Source: Paenibacillus vietnamensis
Lineage (GTDB): Bacteria; Bacillota; Bacilli; Paenibacillales; Paenibacillaceae
NCBI RefSeq assembly: GCF_020169515.1
Contig: NZ_JAHMHW010000002.1
Location: 62,001-126,000, forward strand
Reading direction: 5' to 3'
Length of the DNA stretch: 64,000 bases
Below the pieces are notes generated by a model. That model was not told the origin of the DNA. It did no database searches and saw only the letters and a list, made by a program, of their open reading frames with translations. This document shows positions 1 to 9,487 of this stretch, in pieces; within the stretch, counting starts at the first letter, position 1, and each line of letters begins with the position of its first letter. Position numbers and translations under genes: made by a program.

Positions 1-601
1 TTAAATCAAACGAGGAGTCAAACGTATCGTAAAGCAGGTTTTGCTGCTTGAAGACGACATGCTGCTTCAACTGGCTGGATACGAGATAGGCGCCTTCTTC
101 CTGCTTGAAGTACTTCTGCCGGCAGCCGGCCGGCACATCCCGAACCGAACGTTCCAGATAGCTGCCTTCCCCCGCTTTCCGCAGCACGTTTGCATCCAGA
201 TCGGTGGCGAGAAGCGAGGCGCGCTGCAGCGCGCCCAGCTCCGACAAAATCATAGCCAGCGTATACGGCTCCTCGCCTGTCGAACATGCGGCACTCCATA
301 CTTTGATCCGGCTTCCGGCCTTCAGCATCTCCGGCAGAAATCGGTTCTTCAGCACTTCCCACCGCGATGGATTCCGCCAAAACTCGGACACGTTAATCGT
401 CATGCGGTCCAAAAATTCATTCAGCAGGCTGCGGTTTTGTTCAATCGCCTTCCAGTACTCTTCAAATGTCATAAAACCGTGCTTCATCCGCAGCGTCGTA
501 AGCCTGCGCTTCATTTGCGCTTCCTTATACTGCGACAAGTCGATATCGGTCTTCTGCTTGATCCGAACGATAAACCGCGCAAAGTCTGGATCTTGATGCA
601 T
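1..601 (-). CDS. cheR: Chemotaxis protein methyltransferase CheR (C-terminus cut by window edge)
   Basis: S-adenosylmethionine-dependent methyltransferase that methylates glutamates of chemoreceptors. The frame opens with ATG at 601 (MHQDPDFARFIVRIKQKTDI) and stays open to base 1, giving 200 codons. An N-terminal helical CheR_N domain (residues 1-70, with MKRRLTTLR and MTINVSEFWRNP) precedes the methyltransferase domain with the SAM motif VWSAACSTGEEPYTLAM near residues 105-121 and an acidic LLATDLDANVL strand. The remaining fifty or so residues of a typical 255-residue CheR lie outside. It follows ndk by 30 bp, the hepT-ndk-cheR order known from Bacillus. The family assignment is firm; a CheR-like paralogue is the only alternative. 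Confidence 0.93.
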   Translation of the reverse strand, partial: MHQDPDFARFIVRIKQKTDIDLSQYKEAQMKRRLTTLRMKHGFMTFEEYWKAIEQNRSLLNEFLDRMTINVSEFWRNPSRWEVLKNRFLPEMLKAGSRIKVWSAACSTGEEPYTLAMILSELGALQRASLLATDLDANVLRKAGEGSYLERSVRDVPAGCRQKYFKQEEGAYLVSSQLKQHVVFKQQNLLYDTFDSSFDL

Positions 602-631
602 AGCTTCCTCCACCGTTTACGGCTGCCGATT

Positions 632-1081
632 TTAGACCCACCGCTGAATAGTATGCTCGTAATCGACAAGCTCGGACGGTGAGAAGAAAATCCCGATCTC
701 CCTTGCAGCATTAGCCGGCGAATCCGATCCGTGAATGAGGTTGAAGTTTGTATGTACCGCAAAATCGGAGCGAATCGTACCCGGCAGGGCCTCAAGCGCA
801 TCCGTTTTTCCGATCAGTGCTCTCGTAAGAGCGATGACATTATCGCCTTGCCATACCATTGCGAACGACGGACCCGAAGAAATGAACTCAAGCAGCGGCT
901 CATAAAAACCTTTGCCCTTATGCTCTTCGTAATGCTTCTCGGCCGTCTCCTTGGTGACAACCAAAAATTTGGCCGCAACCAGCTGCAGCCCTTTTCTCTC
1001 TAGCCTCGATACGATCTCGCCGATCAAGCCGCGCTGAACGCCGTCCGGCTTAATCATCAGAAATGTTCTCTCCATCCTCAA
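632..1081 (-). CDS. ndk: Nucleoside diphosphate kinase
   Basis: Cytosolic enzyme that transfers the gamma phosphate of ATP to nucleoside diphosphates through a phosphohistidine. The 149 residues match the family length. They begin [19 protein letters not shown] (the [11 protein letters not shown] start two residues in is equally possible). The catalytic motif [16 protein letters not shown] contains the active-site His, and the substrate-loop residues are intact. It lies between hepT and cheR with short gaps, probably in one transcript with the quinone operon. Confidence 0.97.
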   Translation of the reverse strand: MRMERTFLMIKPDGVQRGLIGEIVSRLERKGLQLVAAKFLVVTKETAEKHYEEHKGKGFYEPLLEFISSGPSFAMVWQGDNVIALTRALIGKTDALEALPGTIRSDFAVHTNFNLIHGSDSPANAAREIGIFFSPSELVDYEHTIQRWV

Positions 1082-1104
1082 CCATTCCTTTCGCTGTCGT
1101 TTCT

Positions 1105-2079
1105 TTAGTAATTACGCTTGCCCACAAAGTGGGCAATGTCGTTCAAGTTCTTTTTCGCTGCGATATCAGGTAATCCCTCTAATGCGCGGAGAGCTTTTTT
1201 TATATATCGGTTTGCAAGACGGTCCGCCAAATCCCCGCCGGCGCTTTTTCGGATGATATCGATCGCCAGGGAGGCATCCCTGGCGCCTCCGCCTGCTCGG
1301 ATCAGTTCGATTTCGCGCAGCAGCGCATCCCGGATCCTGTCGTCCTGCAGCGCTAATATAACGGGAAGCGTAATATTGCCCTGCCTCATATCCGAGCCTG
1401 GAGGTTTGCCGATTTGCTTCTCCGTTCCGTATAAATCGAGCAGATCGTCACGGATTTGGAAAGCCATGCCGACATTGTAGCCGTAACGGTAAAGTAAATT
1501 TGCCGTTTTCTGATCCGTGCCCGCCGCGATCGCGCCCAGCTTGCAGCTAATGGCGATCAGCAGCGCCGTTTTCCGCCGAATCCTTTTGAGATAGTTGCGG
1601 ACCGATTGTCCGGTATTAAAGAAATCGCGGATTTGTTCGATTTCTCCGATGCACATCTGCACGAGCGCACCGGACAAAATCTGATGGATTTGCGGATTCG
1701 GCAGCTGAGAAGCGATCGACAGCGCTTTCCCGTGAATATAATCGCCGGTGTACATGGCGATCCTGTTATCCCACTTTGACTTGACGGTCAGCTGGCCGCG
1801 TCTCGTTTCTGCATCGTCAATCACATCGTCATGTACAAGCGACGCCATATGTATTAATTCGAGCGGTACCGCAACACGCTTCATGACATCGAGGCGGTAA
1901 TCTCCGAACTTGCCCGCGAGCAGCACGAATACCGGCCGTATTCGTTTGCCGCCCGCTTTGAGAAGGTGCAGCGATGCATCGTTAAGGAGCGCATGGTCAT
2001 CCGCTACGCTCTGCTCCAGCTCCTTCTCGATTTGGGCCAGATCGCCTTTCATCTTTGCGTACAAATCTAATAGTTTCAT
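1105..2079 (-). CDS. hepT: Heptaprenyl diphosphate synthase component II
   Basis: Catalytic subunit of the two-component trans-prenyltransferase that extends farnesyl diphosphate to the C35 side chain of menaquinone-7. At 324 residues it has both aspartate-rich motifs, DDVIDD (about residue 83) and DDLLDLYG (about 212), plus the GGKRIRP segment near 43. The partner subunit HepS is encoded at the front of the same operon, five genes away. The frame starts at ATG 2079, just after the mqnA stop. Confidence 0.96.
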   Translation of the reverse strand: MKLLDLYAKMKGDLAQIEKELEQSVADDHALLNDASLHLLKAGGKRIRPVFVLLAGKFGDYRLDVMKRVAVPLELIHMASLVHDDVIDDAETRRGQLTVKSKWDNRIAMYTGDYIHGKALSIASQLPNPQIHQILSGALVQMCIGEIEQIRDFFNTGQSVRNYLKRIRRKTALLIAISCKLGAIAAGTDQKTANLLYRYGYNVGMAFQIRDDLLDLYGTEKQIGKPPGSDMRQGNITLPVILALQDDRIRDALLREIELIRAGGGARDASLAIDIIRKSAGGDLADRLANRYIKKALRALEGLPDIAAKKNLNDIAHFVGKRNY

Positions 2080-2087
2080 TCCTTCAC

Positions 2088-2936
2088 CTATTGGGCAGAT
2101 TGTTCTTCAATAAAAGCCGGCTCCACGTCGTCCGGAAGCAAGCCAAGGTGCTTCGAATAACGGAAATATAACGTAAGCCCTTCCTTCAGCTTGTCCCCGA
2201 AATCGTACTGCAGCGATTGAAAATACATCTCCCAATACGCTGCATCACCGCCGAGCTGCGAGCATGCATGAGCAACAAGCGGGGCCAAATGCTGCTTATT
2301 ATATTGTTTGCACGCAAGCAGAGCGTTATATACCGCCTTTACGGCATCCGGCTCGGCTTCGGCAATTTCCCTTCGGACCGCAACGACGGCATACGTCATG
2401 CCAAGCCCGGTCCACTCGTTCCATAAACGGCCAAGATCGAGGCATACGCAGCCCTCATTCCGCCACGAAGCCTGGATGGCAGGATCGCCAATCAGAAGCG
2501 CCGCATCTGCCTCTGAAAGCATGCTGTCGAGATCGGGTTCGGCCGTTACGTATTCGGGATTGCACTCATAATACATGCTCATTATAATTTTTAACAAATT
2601 GACGGATGTTGCGGATGTCGAAGTCAACGCTATTTTACCCGGCCGTTTGTTCTCGATCGGCTCCTTCAGGAACAGCAGAATCGAATTTACGTCGCCGACC
2701 GAGCCTACCGATAAATGCGGCAGCAGCATGTAATCCTTGGCATTCAAACCGTAAGCAAAGGAAGAAATCGCCGATATATCCAGCTCGCCGTTCTGCAGCA
2801 TGCGATTTAATTCGGAAGGAACGCGCGCAATGACCTCCGCATTTCCCAAATCGGCATGCCCCTCCAAATTGTGAAAGAGCGGCCAAGCGTTGGCGTAATC
2901 AATTCTGCCGATGGTGATCGGGCGATTCGATCCCAT
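2088..2936 (-). CDS. mqnA: Menaquinone biosynthesis protein MqnA-like (chorismate dehydratase)
   Basis: Member of the MqnA/MqnD periplasmic-binding-fold family. MqnA removes water from chorismate to give 3-[(1-carboxyvinyl)oxy]benzoate, the first step of the futalosine route. The N-terminus ITIGRIDYANAWPLFHNLE matches the family opening, and LTSTSATSVNLLKII and LGMTYAVVAVRR are also recognisable. The frame is open up to 2969, but ATG at 2936 (MGSNRPITIGR) has GGGGAG nine bases upstream and gives 282 residues, so I prefer it. It overlaps the ubiX end by 38 bp. Assignment to MqnA rather than MqnD rests on the opening motif and context. Confidence 0.85.
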   Translation of the reverse strand: MGSNRPITIGRIDYANAWPLFHNLEGHADLGNAEVIARVPSELNRMLQNGELDISAISSFAYGLNAKDYMLLPHLSVGSVGDVNSILLFLKEPIENKRPGKIALTSTSATSVNLLKIIMSMYYECNPEYVTAEPDLDSMLSEADAALLIGDPAIQASWRNEGCVCLDLGRLWNEWTGLGMTYAVVAVRREIAEAEPDAVKAVYNALLACKQYNKQHLAPLVAHACSQLGGDAAYWEMYFQSLQYDFGDKLKEGLTLYFRYSKHLGLLPDDVEPAFIEEQSAQ

Positions 2937-3573
2937 TCTGTTCATCTCCCCATCTTCTGTACAAATCATGATCGATATCCATATTATCCATAACCTTGCC
3001 TACCATAAAATCAACCATTTCGTCCATTGACTGCGGCTTGTAATAAAAAGCCGGCATCGCCGGAATCATCCGGACGCCGAGCCGCGACAGCTTCAGCATG
3101 TTCTCCAAATGAACGGCGTGCAATGGGGTTTCCCGTGGTACAAGCAGAAGCTTGCGGTTCTCTTTCAGCATGACGTCAGCCGCTCTGGTCATCAGATCGT
3201 CGGAAATGCCGTGCGAGATTGAAGCCAGCGTCCCCATCGAGCATGGGACGATCGCCATGCCATGCACGCGGAAGGAGCCGCTCGCAATGCTGGCTCCAAT
3301 GTCCGCGTTCGGATGGTAGATCAGCATGCCGCTGTTCACGGCATCCCCGAAGCGCGCTTCAAGCGCGGCCTGACGCTTCGAAGCTTCAAAGCCGAGCTCC
3401 TCCTTCATTACGCGCCAGCCCGCTTCCGTGACGACAAGATGTACTTGGCAGCCGATCGCCAGCAGCTCCTCGATCAGCCGAATGCCATAAATAGAACCGC
3501 TAGCGCCTGTAATGCCGACGACCCAGCGGTTTGACCTGCTTTTATGAGCGGACTGCGTACGCTCCCCTACCAT
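2899..3573 (-). CDS. ubiX: Flavin prenyltransferase UbiX-like
   Basis: Makes prenylated FMN, the cofactor of UbiD-type decarboxylases. The Rossmann-like flavoprotein motif VVGITGASGSIYGIRLIEELL lies near residues 18-38. Other conserved parts are SGSFRVHGMAIVPCSMGTLASI, LLLVPRETPLHAVHLENML and the C-terminal PAFYYKP. The 224 residues include about 16 extra at the N-terminus. Its ATG overlaps the ubiA stop by 7 bp. Next to mqnA and ubiA, its likely client is a UbiD-like decarboxylase acting on the dihydroxynaphthoate intermediate; no ubiD-type gene is in this window. Confidence 0.93.
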   Translation of the reverse strand: MVGERTQSAHKSRSNRWVVGITGASGSIYGIRLIEELLAIGCQVHLVVTEAGWRVMKEELGFEASKRQAALEARFGDAVNSGMLIYHPNADIGASIASGSFRVHGMAIVPCSMGTLASISHGISDDLMTRAADVMLKENRKLLLVPRETPLHAVHLENMLKLSRLGVRMIPAMPAFYYKPQSMDEMVDFMVGKVMDNMDIDHDLYRRWGDEQNGIESPDHHRQN

Positions 3574-4442
3574 TGGCGGAGCACCAGCAAATCAACGATT
3601 GTGAATACAAACAAGACGACGCTCAGCGTGCCGTTCATGCCGAAGAAGGCCGTCTGCACGCGCGAAAGGTCATATGGCTTGACGAGCCAATGCTGATAGA
3701 ACAGCAAAGCGATGGAAACCACCGTTCCGATTAAATACATCCAGCTGAGGCCTGTCATCCAGAACAGCCCCAGGAAACCGAACGCCGTAACGAGATGCAG
3801 CGATCTTGCGATCCATAACGCTCCGGCTATGCCGAATTTCGCAGGAATGGAGTAAAGACCCGCATTACGGTCGTATTCAAAATCCTGAGTTGCATAAATG
3901 ATATCAAAGCCGGCAATCCACAATGCGACGGTCGCAAACAAAAGCCAAGCAGCGGCATCGAATTTGCCCGTAACGGCAACCCAGCCACCAAGCGGCGACA
4001 AAGCGATCGTCAGGCCGAGAAAAATATGGCAAAGCCACGTAAAACGTTTCGTATAGGAATAAACCACGAGCATAACGACTGCAATCGGCATCAGCTTGAG
4101 AGCGATAGGCGCCAAATTGGCGCTGGCCCAAATAAGCAGAGCAAACGAAACGATTATAAAAGCCAGCACCTCCGCCGATTTCAGCAGTCCTGCGGGGAGA
4201 GCTCTCTTCTCCGTGCGCGGATTGCGCAAATCGATAGTCTTATCGATGAGACGGTTAAGGCTCATCGCTGCGCTGCGCGCACCGAACATGGCGAGCGTGA
4301 TCCATCCGATCTCTCCCCAGGAGGGAAGCCGCTGCTCCATGACGACACCGCCCAGTATCGCGCCCATAAAGGCAAACGGGAGGGCAAATACGGTATGCTC
4401 GAATTTAATCATTTCCAGGATAATGCGAATTTTGCGTATCAT
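3567..4442 (-). CDS. ubiA: UbiA-family prenyltransferase (MqnP-type)
   Basis: Integral membrane enzyme that attaches the polyprenyl chain to an aromatic acid. The two Mg-binding motifs are visible: [15 protein letters not shown] (N-x3-D-x3-D, about residue 63) and [16 protein letters not shown] (about 178). Roughly eight hydrophobic helices fill the 291 residues, and an [10 protein letters not shown] helix follows the N-terminus. It starts four bases inside the ubiE end. Given mqnA next door, 1,4-dihydroxy-6-naphthoate is a more likely substrate than 4-hydroxybenzoate; that is inferred from the neighbourhood. Confidence 0.92.
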   Translation of the reverse strand: MIRKIRIILEMIKFEHTVFALPFAFMGAILGGVVMEQRLPSWGEIGWITLAMFGARSAAMSLNRLIDKTIDLRNPRTEKRALPAGLLKSAEVLAFIIVSFALLIWASANLAPIALKLMPIAVVMLVVYSYTKRFTWLCHIFLGLTIALSPLGGWVAVTGKFDAAAWLLFATVALWIAGFDIIYATQDFEYDRNAGLYSIPAKFGIAGALWIARSLHLVTAFGFLGLFWMTGLSWMYLIGTVVSIALLFYQHWLVKPYDLSRVQTAFFGMNGTLSVVLFVFTIVDLLVLRQW

Positions 4443-5167
4443 GGCTGTCTATTCTCCTTTGTTCCCATATGCAGTGCCGCAACGCCGCCGGTCAGCGGAT
4501 AAGCGGTTACCCGGCTCAGTCCGGCTTCCTCGAACAGCTTTGCCAGCTGGTCGCGGTCAGGGAACATCTTCAAGGACTCGGGAAGCCACTTATATTCCTC
4601 GAAGCGCTTCGCGACCAGCTTGCCGATGAGCGGCAAAATCCGGCCGAAATACAAATTATACATCGCCTTGAACGGCTGCCAGGTCGGCTTCGACACTTCC
4701 AGGCAGACAACTTGTCCGCCCGGCTTGACCACTCTTCTCATTTCCTTCAGCACGTGAAGATAATCAGGCACGTTGCGCAATCCGAAGCCGATCGTAACGT
4801 AATCGAAGGAATTATCCTCGAACGGCAGGCTCATCGCGTTGCCTTGCACAAGCGTAATCTGACGGCTGAGGCCGAGCTTCTCGATTTTGACGGCGCCTAT
4901 ATCAAGCATGTTCTGACTGAAATCCAAACCCGTTATCGGACCGTGCTTGCTGGCTTCCGCCAGTGCGATCGTCCAGTCGCATGTGCCGCAGCAAAGGTCC
5001 AGCGCCGTTTCGCCGGGCTGCACGTCCATTTTCTTCATCGTAAACCGCCGCCAGGCCTTATGCCTGCGAAAGCTGATTAAATCGTTCATAAAGTCATATT
5101 GCGGTGCGATTCTTTCGAATACGCCATGCACATGGCTCTTGGAATTGGAATCCACGGTTGAAGTCAC
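4439..5167 (-). CDS. ubiE: Demethylmenaquinone methyltransferase
   Basis: SAM-dependent C-methyltransferase for the last step of menaquinone synthesis (also called MenG). Signature stretches are [20 protein letters not shown], the SAM motif [18 protein letters not shown] (about residues 53-70), GLDFSQNML and [13 protein letters not shown]. The length of 242 residues is usual for the family. The start overlaps the hepS stop by four bases (ATGA), so the two are translationally coupled. Confidence 0.96.
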   Translation of the reverse strand: MTSTVDSNSKSHVHGVFERIAPQYDFMNDLISFRRHKAWRRFTMKKMDVQPGETALDLCCGTCDWTIALAEASKHGPITGLDFSQNMLDIGAVKIEKLGLSRQITLVQGNAMSLPFEDNSFDYVTIGFGLRNVPDYLHVLKEMRRVVKPGGQVVCLEVSKPTWQPFKAMYNLYFGRILPLIGKLVAKRFEEYKWLPESLKMFPDRDQLAKLFEEAGLSRVTAYPLTGGVAALHMGTKENRQP

Positions 5168-6033
5168 CTCGTCTCGTTGAGTGCAGGCGTAAAGCCGGTA
5201 TGATTATTCACGATTGTCTCGGCGATGCGATTCAATTCGGTGGCTAATGGCTCCGACTCCAGCTTATCTGCAACAGCTTTCACCGCATCGGCCGCTTGCT
5301 TCAGACTGGCGGAAAGCTGGTTATACACGTTGTATTTCTTAATCAAGCCTTCTACAGTTTCCTGGCTCGGGGAGCCGTCTGCAAGCAGCTGCCGCTCTTC
5401 TTCCGTTCCTGCCTGCAGGATATGCCAGTAAGCCCAGCTCTGTCCGAATTCCGCCGGATTGCCGCAGCGTTCCATCTCGTATGCCGCAAGCTCGCACTTT
5501 GCGATTGCCTCGAGCGCCTCCGGCCAAAAGTTCGATAAGCTGCTGTCCATTACTTCCGCAAATAGCAGAAACAGTACGCTCCGCAGCTCGACGGACTGGC
5601 CCATATAGTCTTCTGCGGTCATTTTCAGCTGCCTCATCCGCAAATAAAGGTTCACCTTCAGCCGGTTCACTTCGCATACGGCACGGCTGATTCTCGATAC
5701 CATATCGATCTCGCCCGACTGGGACAGCAGCTGATAAAACCTTGCGCTGAAATAATCGCCCGCCAGCACCTTCAGCTGGCGCGAGCGCATGTCTTGCTCC
5801 GAGCATTTTCTATTATCCGTATCGATAAGATCGTGGGTATCCATACCCATTTGCACCAGAAAGATCACGAGCGTATACAACTCGCTCTGCTTCTCGGGTG
5901 ACTGCTGTTGATTCAGAAATGAGTACAGGGCCCGCAGCCGCGGTTCCGGCATGTCCGGCAGCTCCGTGTGAGCCTGTATCATGTCGTTGTCAACGTACTT
6001 TTTTGCTATTTCACGTATAGCGTAAGGTTTCAT
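5164..6033 (-). CDS. hepS: Heptaprenyl diphosphate synthase component I
   Basis: Regulatory, non-catalytic partner of HepT needed for C35 chain synthesis. The 289-residue helical protein carries the family features [37 protein letters not shown] and [13 protein letters not shown]. It lacks the DDxxD motifs, as expected for component I. It is the first gene of the quinone operon; upstream on its strand is a TATAAT box at 6088-6093 without a clear -35. The C-terminus is the least conserved part. Confidence 0.92.
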   Translation of the reverse strand: MKPYAIREIAKKYVDNDMIQAHTELPDMPEPRLRALYSFLNQQQSPEKQSELYTLVIFLVQMGMDTHDLIDTDNRKCSEQDMRSRQLKVLAGDYFSARFYQLLSQSGEIDMVSRISRAVCEVNRLKVNLYLRMRQLKMTAEDYMGQSVELRSVLFLLFAEVMDSSLSNFWPEALEAIAKCELAAYEMERCGNPAEFGQSWAYWHILQAGTEEERQLLADGSPSQETVEGLIKKYNVYNQLSASLKQAADAVKAVADKLESEPLATELNRIAETIVNNHTGFTPALNETR

Positions 6034-6153
6034 GATGGGGGCCTCCGAACTTAAGAAGCGCTGAATCGCCGCTCGATAATCTAAACTATTATAGCATAAC
6101 TTTTTCTAAAGAGCATACGACTGAGCGTTCATGTTCAACAAATTGCAACATCA

Positions 6154-6735
6154 CTACTGGGAGGACTCCCGTAATGTGGAAGGTTTGACCGAAAATCCCG
6201 ACGCCCGGCCGAAATGCTCCTCCCACGCCGCCGTCAGGCTGATTCTCAGCCGTTCGCGCCACTTCGTGTCGTGGATCGGATCCGCATTTTTGAGCGCATC
6301 CATGTCATACAGCAGCCAGCTGTCCGTCTTCCGGACATCGATGGCCGCAAGCAGCACCTTACCGTCCTTGCGCTCCTCAACGATCCTGATCAGCACCCGC
6401 TTCACGTTCTCCAGCTGCAGGAAAGAGACCCGAAGCATCTTCTCGATATCGGCAAACCAGGCCGCCGGGCGGCCCGAAGCCGGATTAACCGACATGTCGA
6501 CCGACAGTACGCCATTGCTCCAAACCGTATGGTTCAGCCGTTCGTCAAGCTGCATCGATATGAGCACGTCAACCAGATTGCGGTTCGTCAGGCGTATGGC
6601 CGGCGTTACCTTAAAAACGGCAACATCGCCTTTGCCGGGTCGCGTATGAAGGCCCGCATTCGGAAGAACGCTTAAAAGAATAGTAACGGCCAGCACCGCC
6701 AGTAAAGCGGCGAACATCGGCTTTGCGTATTTCAC
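6154..6735 (-). CDS. Unknown exported or membrane-anchored protein
   Basis: A 193-residue protein that I do not recognise. It starts at GTG 6735 with GGAGG seven bases upstream. Residues 4-26 form one hydrophobic helix (MFAALLAVLAVTILLSVLPNAG) that could be an uncleaved anchor or a signal peptide. The rest is soluble and mixed alpha/beta, with LRVSFLQLENVKRVLIRIVEE and ISLTAAWEEHFGRA. It sits between the mtrB terminator and hepS, so it may share the hepS transcript. Confidence 0.75.
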   Translation of the reverse strand: MKYAKPMFAALLAVLAVTILLSVLPNAGLHTRPGKGDVAVFKVTPAIRLTNRNLVDVLISMQLDERLNHTVWSNGVLSVDMSVNPASGRPAAWFADIEKMLRVSFLQLENVKRVLIRIVEERKDGKVLLAAIDVRKTDSWLLYDMDALKNADPIHDTKWRERLRISLTAAWEEHFGRASGFSVKPSTLRESSQ

Positions 6736-6855
6736 TTCCGCACCTCCGGATAACCGTCATGAATGGCCGGCTTCTGTCGAGGCCTTCTCCATAACGGATG
6801 GACTCATACAACATTGTACGAGCGTTGCCGGACGATTATTCGGATCGCGCGCAGA

Positions 6856-6880
6856 CAAAAAAAGCAGGCTTCGCCTGCCT
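6856..6880 (-). terminator. Intrinsic terminator after mtrB
   Basis: On the minus strand a GCAGGC/GCCTGC stem with a three-base loop is followed by seven T residues. It lies 15 bp after the mtrB stop and separates mtrB from the unknown gene at 6154. Confidence 0.8.
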
Positions 6881-6894
6881 TCCGCAACACATTA

Positions 6895-7116
6895 TTACTG
6901 GTCCGTTTCCATCGTGCCGTATTTCGTCATGACGACCGCCTTGCCCCTGATCTTGATGGCGGACGTATGGTCGGTAAATTGACAAATCAGTATCTCGTTT
7001 TTGTCCAGCTTTTCCGTATGGTGAAACTTCGTATCCTGTCCGCGCGTCAAACCGATGACTTGAACTCCTTGATCCTTCGCTTTCACCACAATGTATTCGC
7101 CGTTGTTAGGCTCCAA
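6895..7116 (-). CDS. mtrB: trp RNA-binding attenuation protein (TRAP)
   Basis: Forms an 11-subunit ring that binds tryptophan and then G/UAG repeats in leader RNA, switching off trp genes. The 73 residues are colinear with the family, including the Trp pocket and RNA-binding stretches [20 protein letters not shown] and [15 protein letters not shown]. The start is TTG 7116 with GGAGGG six bases before it. The folE (mtrA) gene that precedes mtrB in Bacillus subtilis is missing; hup is the immediate upstream neighbour, with its own terminator between. Confidence 0.95.
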   Translation of the reverse strand: MEPNNGEYIVVKAKDQGVQVIGLTRGQDTKFHHTEKLDKNEILICQFTDHTSAIKIRGKAVVMTKYGTMETDQ

Positions 7117-7208
7117 CGCAATCCCTCCGCATCCGATATTCCGAGCTATCCATGTGAATTATAGTGGAAGTCGTCCGATAGTGCAATGACCCGGAGCGAT
7201 GCCGGGGC

Positions 7209-7243
7209 AAAAAAACGCCCGGACGGCAATACGTCCGGACGTC
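7209..7243 (-). terminator. Intrinsic terminator after hup
   Basis: A 10-bp stem (CGTCCGGACG with its partner, one G-T pair) and a six-base loop precede a run of seven T residues on the minus strand, about 35 bp after the hup stop. Confidence 0.8.
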
Positions 7244-7274
7244 GTTTCGGCCAAAGCCTTTACTCATGCATATA

Positions 7275-7550
7275 CTAATTGGAAACAAGGTCCTTAAGAG
7301 ATTTCCCTGGTTTGAAGGCAGGTGTTTTGCTGGCGGCAATTTCGATTTCCTCGCCGGTTTGCGGGTTGCGTCCCTTACGGGCTTGGCGCTCGCGTACCTC
7401 AAAGTTTCCGAAGCCGACCAATTGCACCTTGTCACCGCTTTGCAGCGCGTCAGAAATAGCGTCGAATACGGCATCCACCGCTTTCGTCGCATCCTTCTTG
7501 GACAAGTCGGAAAGTTCCGCTACCTTTGCGATCAGATCAGTTTTGTTCAT
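7275..7550 (-). CDS. hup: Histone-like DNA-binding protein HU
   Basis: Small basic nucleoid protein that bends DNA as a dimer. The 91 residues show the complete family pattern: [20 protein letters not shown] helix, [30 protein letters not shown] beta arm with the intercalating Pro, and a [12 protein letters not shown]-terminus. A perfect AAGGAGGTG ribosome site lies seven bases before the ATG. Its own promoter and terminator bracket it, consistent with a highly expressed single gene. Confidence 0.98.
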   Translation of the reverse strand: MNKTDLIAKVAELSDLSKKDATKAVDAVFDAISDALQSGDKVQLVGFGNFEVRERQARKGRNPQTGEEIEIAASKTPAFKPGKSLKDLVSN

Positions 7551-7668
7551 TGTTTCACCTCCTTAACGTTCTACAGCTCGCTGATAGGCCTATATGCCGT
7601 AAAAATCACATCATATCCCTCTTATTAACGGAAAACTTCAAAAATATACCTGTTGACCGAACAAACCT

Positions 7669-7697
7669 ATAGTAATACAGCCGTATAGCAATTTCAA
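7669..7697 (-). promoter_or_regulatory. Candidate sigma-A promoter of hup
   Basis: TTGAAA at 7692-7697 and TACTAT at 7669-7674 on the minus strand are separated by 17 bp. The site is about 120 bp upstream of the hup start. It fits the vegetative consensus in five of six and four of six positions. Confidence 0.5.
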
Positions 7698-7726
7698 GTA
7701 CTATCCGATTTTTCCCGAAACGAAAA

Positions 7727-7767
7727 GAACTGCGCGTAACGGGTAATCAGCCCGGTAAGCGCAGTCC
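7727..7767 (-). terminator. Intrinsic terminator after spoIVA
   Basis: A long stem (ACTGCGC with GCGCAGT, continued by CGGG with CCCG) followed by TTCTTTTC on the minus strand, just downstream of the spoIVA stop. Confidence 0.7.
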
Positions 7768-7783
7768 TCCCTTTGTACAGCTG

Positions 7784-9262
7784 TTACAGGATAATGGCGA
7801 TCAGTCCGCCGGAGCCCTCGTTAATGATACGGCCGAGCGTCTCCTGCAGCTTATAGCGGGCATTGTCCGGCATCATCGCGATTTTGCCCTGGATGCCTTC
7901 CCTGACGATGGAATGAAGCGATCTGCCGAAAATATCCGACTCCCAAATTTTGATAGGATCGTTCTCGAAGTCCTGCATTAAGTATCTGACAAGCTCCTCG
8001 CTTTGCTTCTCCGTACCGATAATCGGCGCAAATTCCGACTCGACATCGACGCGGATCATATGGATGGAAGGTGCGGTCGCTTTCAATCTTACGCCGAAGC
8101 GGGAGCCGGCCCGGATAAGCTCGGGCTCGTCGAGCGCCATTTCCGCAAGCGTCGGAGCCGCAATGCCGTAGCCGGTCGTTTTGACCATTTCCAGCGCTTC
8201 CGCGAACCGGTCGTATTCCCTCTTCGCATGCGAGAAGTCCTGCATGAGCTGCAGCAGATGGTCCTTACCCCTGATTTCGACCCCTACGACCTCCATCAAA
8301 ATGCGGTCATACAGCTCATCAGGAGCGTACAGATCGATCTCGGCTACGCCTTGCCCCATATTCATCCCGCTTAGGCCGGCGCGTGCGATAAATTCATACT
8401 CCATGAACTGGGAAACAACCCGGTCCACATCCCGCAAACGACGGATATCCTTCACCGTATCGCGTACGGAGTTCTCGTAATTGCTGCGGAGCCAGTGATT
8501 GTCGTTCAGCACCATTACCCAGCTCGGAAGATTGACGTTCACTTCATGCACCGGGAATTCGTAAAGCACTTCGCGAAGCACCGAAATGACCTCTTCCTCG
8601 CCCATCGTAGCCGCGCTAAGCGTCATAACCGGTATATCGTATTTGGCTTGAAGCTCGCTGCGCAGCTGCAGGGCTTCCTCGCTTTTCGGCTTCGTCGAAT
8701 TTATGATAAGCACGAACGGTTTCCCAACTTCCTTAAGCTCATTGATGACGCGCTCCTCGGCCAGGACGTATGAGCTCCGCGGAATTTCCGCTATCGTGCC
8801 GTCCGTCGTCACCACGACTCCCAAGGTCGAATGCTCTTGAATCACTTTCCTCGTTCCGATCTCCGCCGCTTCCTGGAACGGAATCGGCTCCTCGAACCAA
8901 GGTGTCGTGATCATGCGCGGACCGTTCTCATCCTCGTACCCTTTGGCGCCTTCAACGGCGTAGCCGACGCAATCCACTAATCTCACGTTTACCTCAAGTC
9001 CATCGGTAACCTTTAGCTGTACGGCTTGGTTAGGCACGAATTTCGGCTCCGTCGTCATGATCGTTTTGCCCGCGGCGCTTTGAGGGAGTTCGTCTACGGC
9101 TCTCACGCGTTCGGATTCGCTAGCAATGTTTGGAAGGATGAGCGTCTCCATGAATCGCTTGATAAACGTCGATTTGCCCGTTCGGACAGCCCCTACAACC
9201 CCGAGGTAAATATCCCCGCCGGTTCTTTCGGCTATATCCTTGAAAATGTCTACTTTCTCCAC
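7784..9262 (-). CDS. spoIVA: Stage IV sporulation protein A (spore coat basement ATPase)
   Basis: Self-assembling ATPase that forms the platform on which the spore coat is built around the forespore. With GTG 9262 as start (GGGAGGGG seven bases upstream) the protein has 492 residues and opens EKVDIFKDIAERTGGDIYLG, the family start. A longer frame to 9343 has no ribosome site. The Walker A motif GAVRTGKS is at residues 24-31. The C-terminus ends NEGSGGLIAIIL, a conserved hydrophobic tail. Expected expression is in the mother cell from the sigma-E-type promoter at 9362-9389. Confidence 0.98.
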   Translation of the reverse strand: MEKVDIFKDIAERTGGDIYLGVVGAVRTGKSTFIKRFMETLILPNIASESERVRAVDELPQSAAGKTIMTTEPKFVPNQAVQLKVTDGLEVNVRLVDCVGYAVEGAKGYEDENGPRMITTPWFEEPIPFQEAAEIGTRKVIQEHSTLGVVVTTDGTIAEIPRSSYVLAEERVINELKEVGKPFVLIINSTKPKSEEALQLRSELQAKYDIPVMTLSAATMGEEEVISVLREVLYEFPVHEVNVNLPSWVMVLNDNHWLRSNYENSVRDTVKDIRRLRDVDRVVSQFMEYEFIARAGLSGMNMGQGVAEIDLYAPDELYDRILMEVVGVEIRGKDHLLQLMQDFSHAKREYDRFAEALEMVKTTGYGIAAPTLAEMALDEPELIRAGSRFGVRLKATAPSIHMIRVDVESEFAPIIGTEKQSEELVRYLMQDFENDPIKIWESDIFGRSLHSIVREGIQGKIAMMPDNARYKLQETLGRIINEGSGGLIAIIL

Positions 9263-9361
9263 TGAATATCCCCTCCCAATCGAATTTCCGGTTCGCCGCC
9301 ATCCACCGGTCAATCGGGCAGGCCAGCGACGCAACTCGTACATGCTTTTTGGACTAGTAAC

Positions 9362-9389
9362 ATCTTATGTGCAGGGCTCGCGATTATGA
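9362..9389 (-). promoter_or_regulatory. Candidate sigma-E promoter of spoIVA
   Basis: Minus-strand TCATAAT (9383-9389) and CATAAGAT (9362-9369), 13 bp apart, resemble the mother-cell sigma-E pattern (kmATATT, about 14 bp, CATACAnT). The spacing to the spoIVA start is about 100 bp. spoIVA is a known sigma-E target in Bacillus subtilis; the match here is by eye. Confidence 0.5.
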
Positions 9390-9487
9390 CGATTCTTTCT
9401 CGAAATCTTTTTTCCCCGGCTACCCGAGCTTCCCTTCCAAGATTGAGTTATATGAGTAAAAAGCCGGGTCTATGACGCACACAGCCA

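Noticed and set aside
18-380. 120-codon minus-strand frame at the left edge
   Set aside because: It overlaps the cheR frame in another register and is Arg/Gly-rich; the CheR reading has clear motifs.
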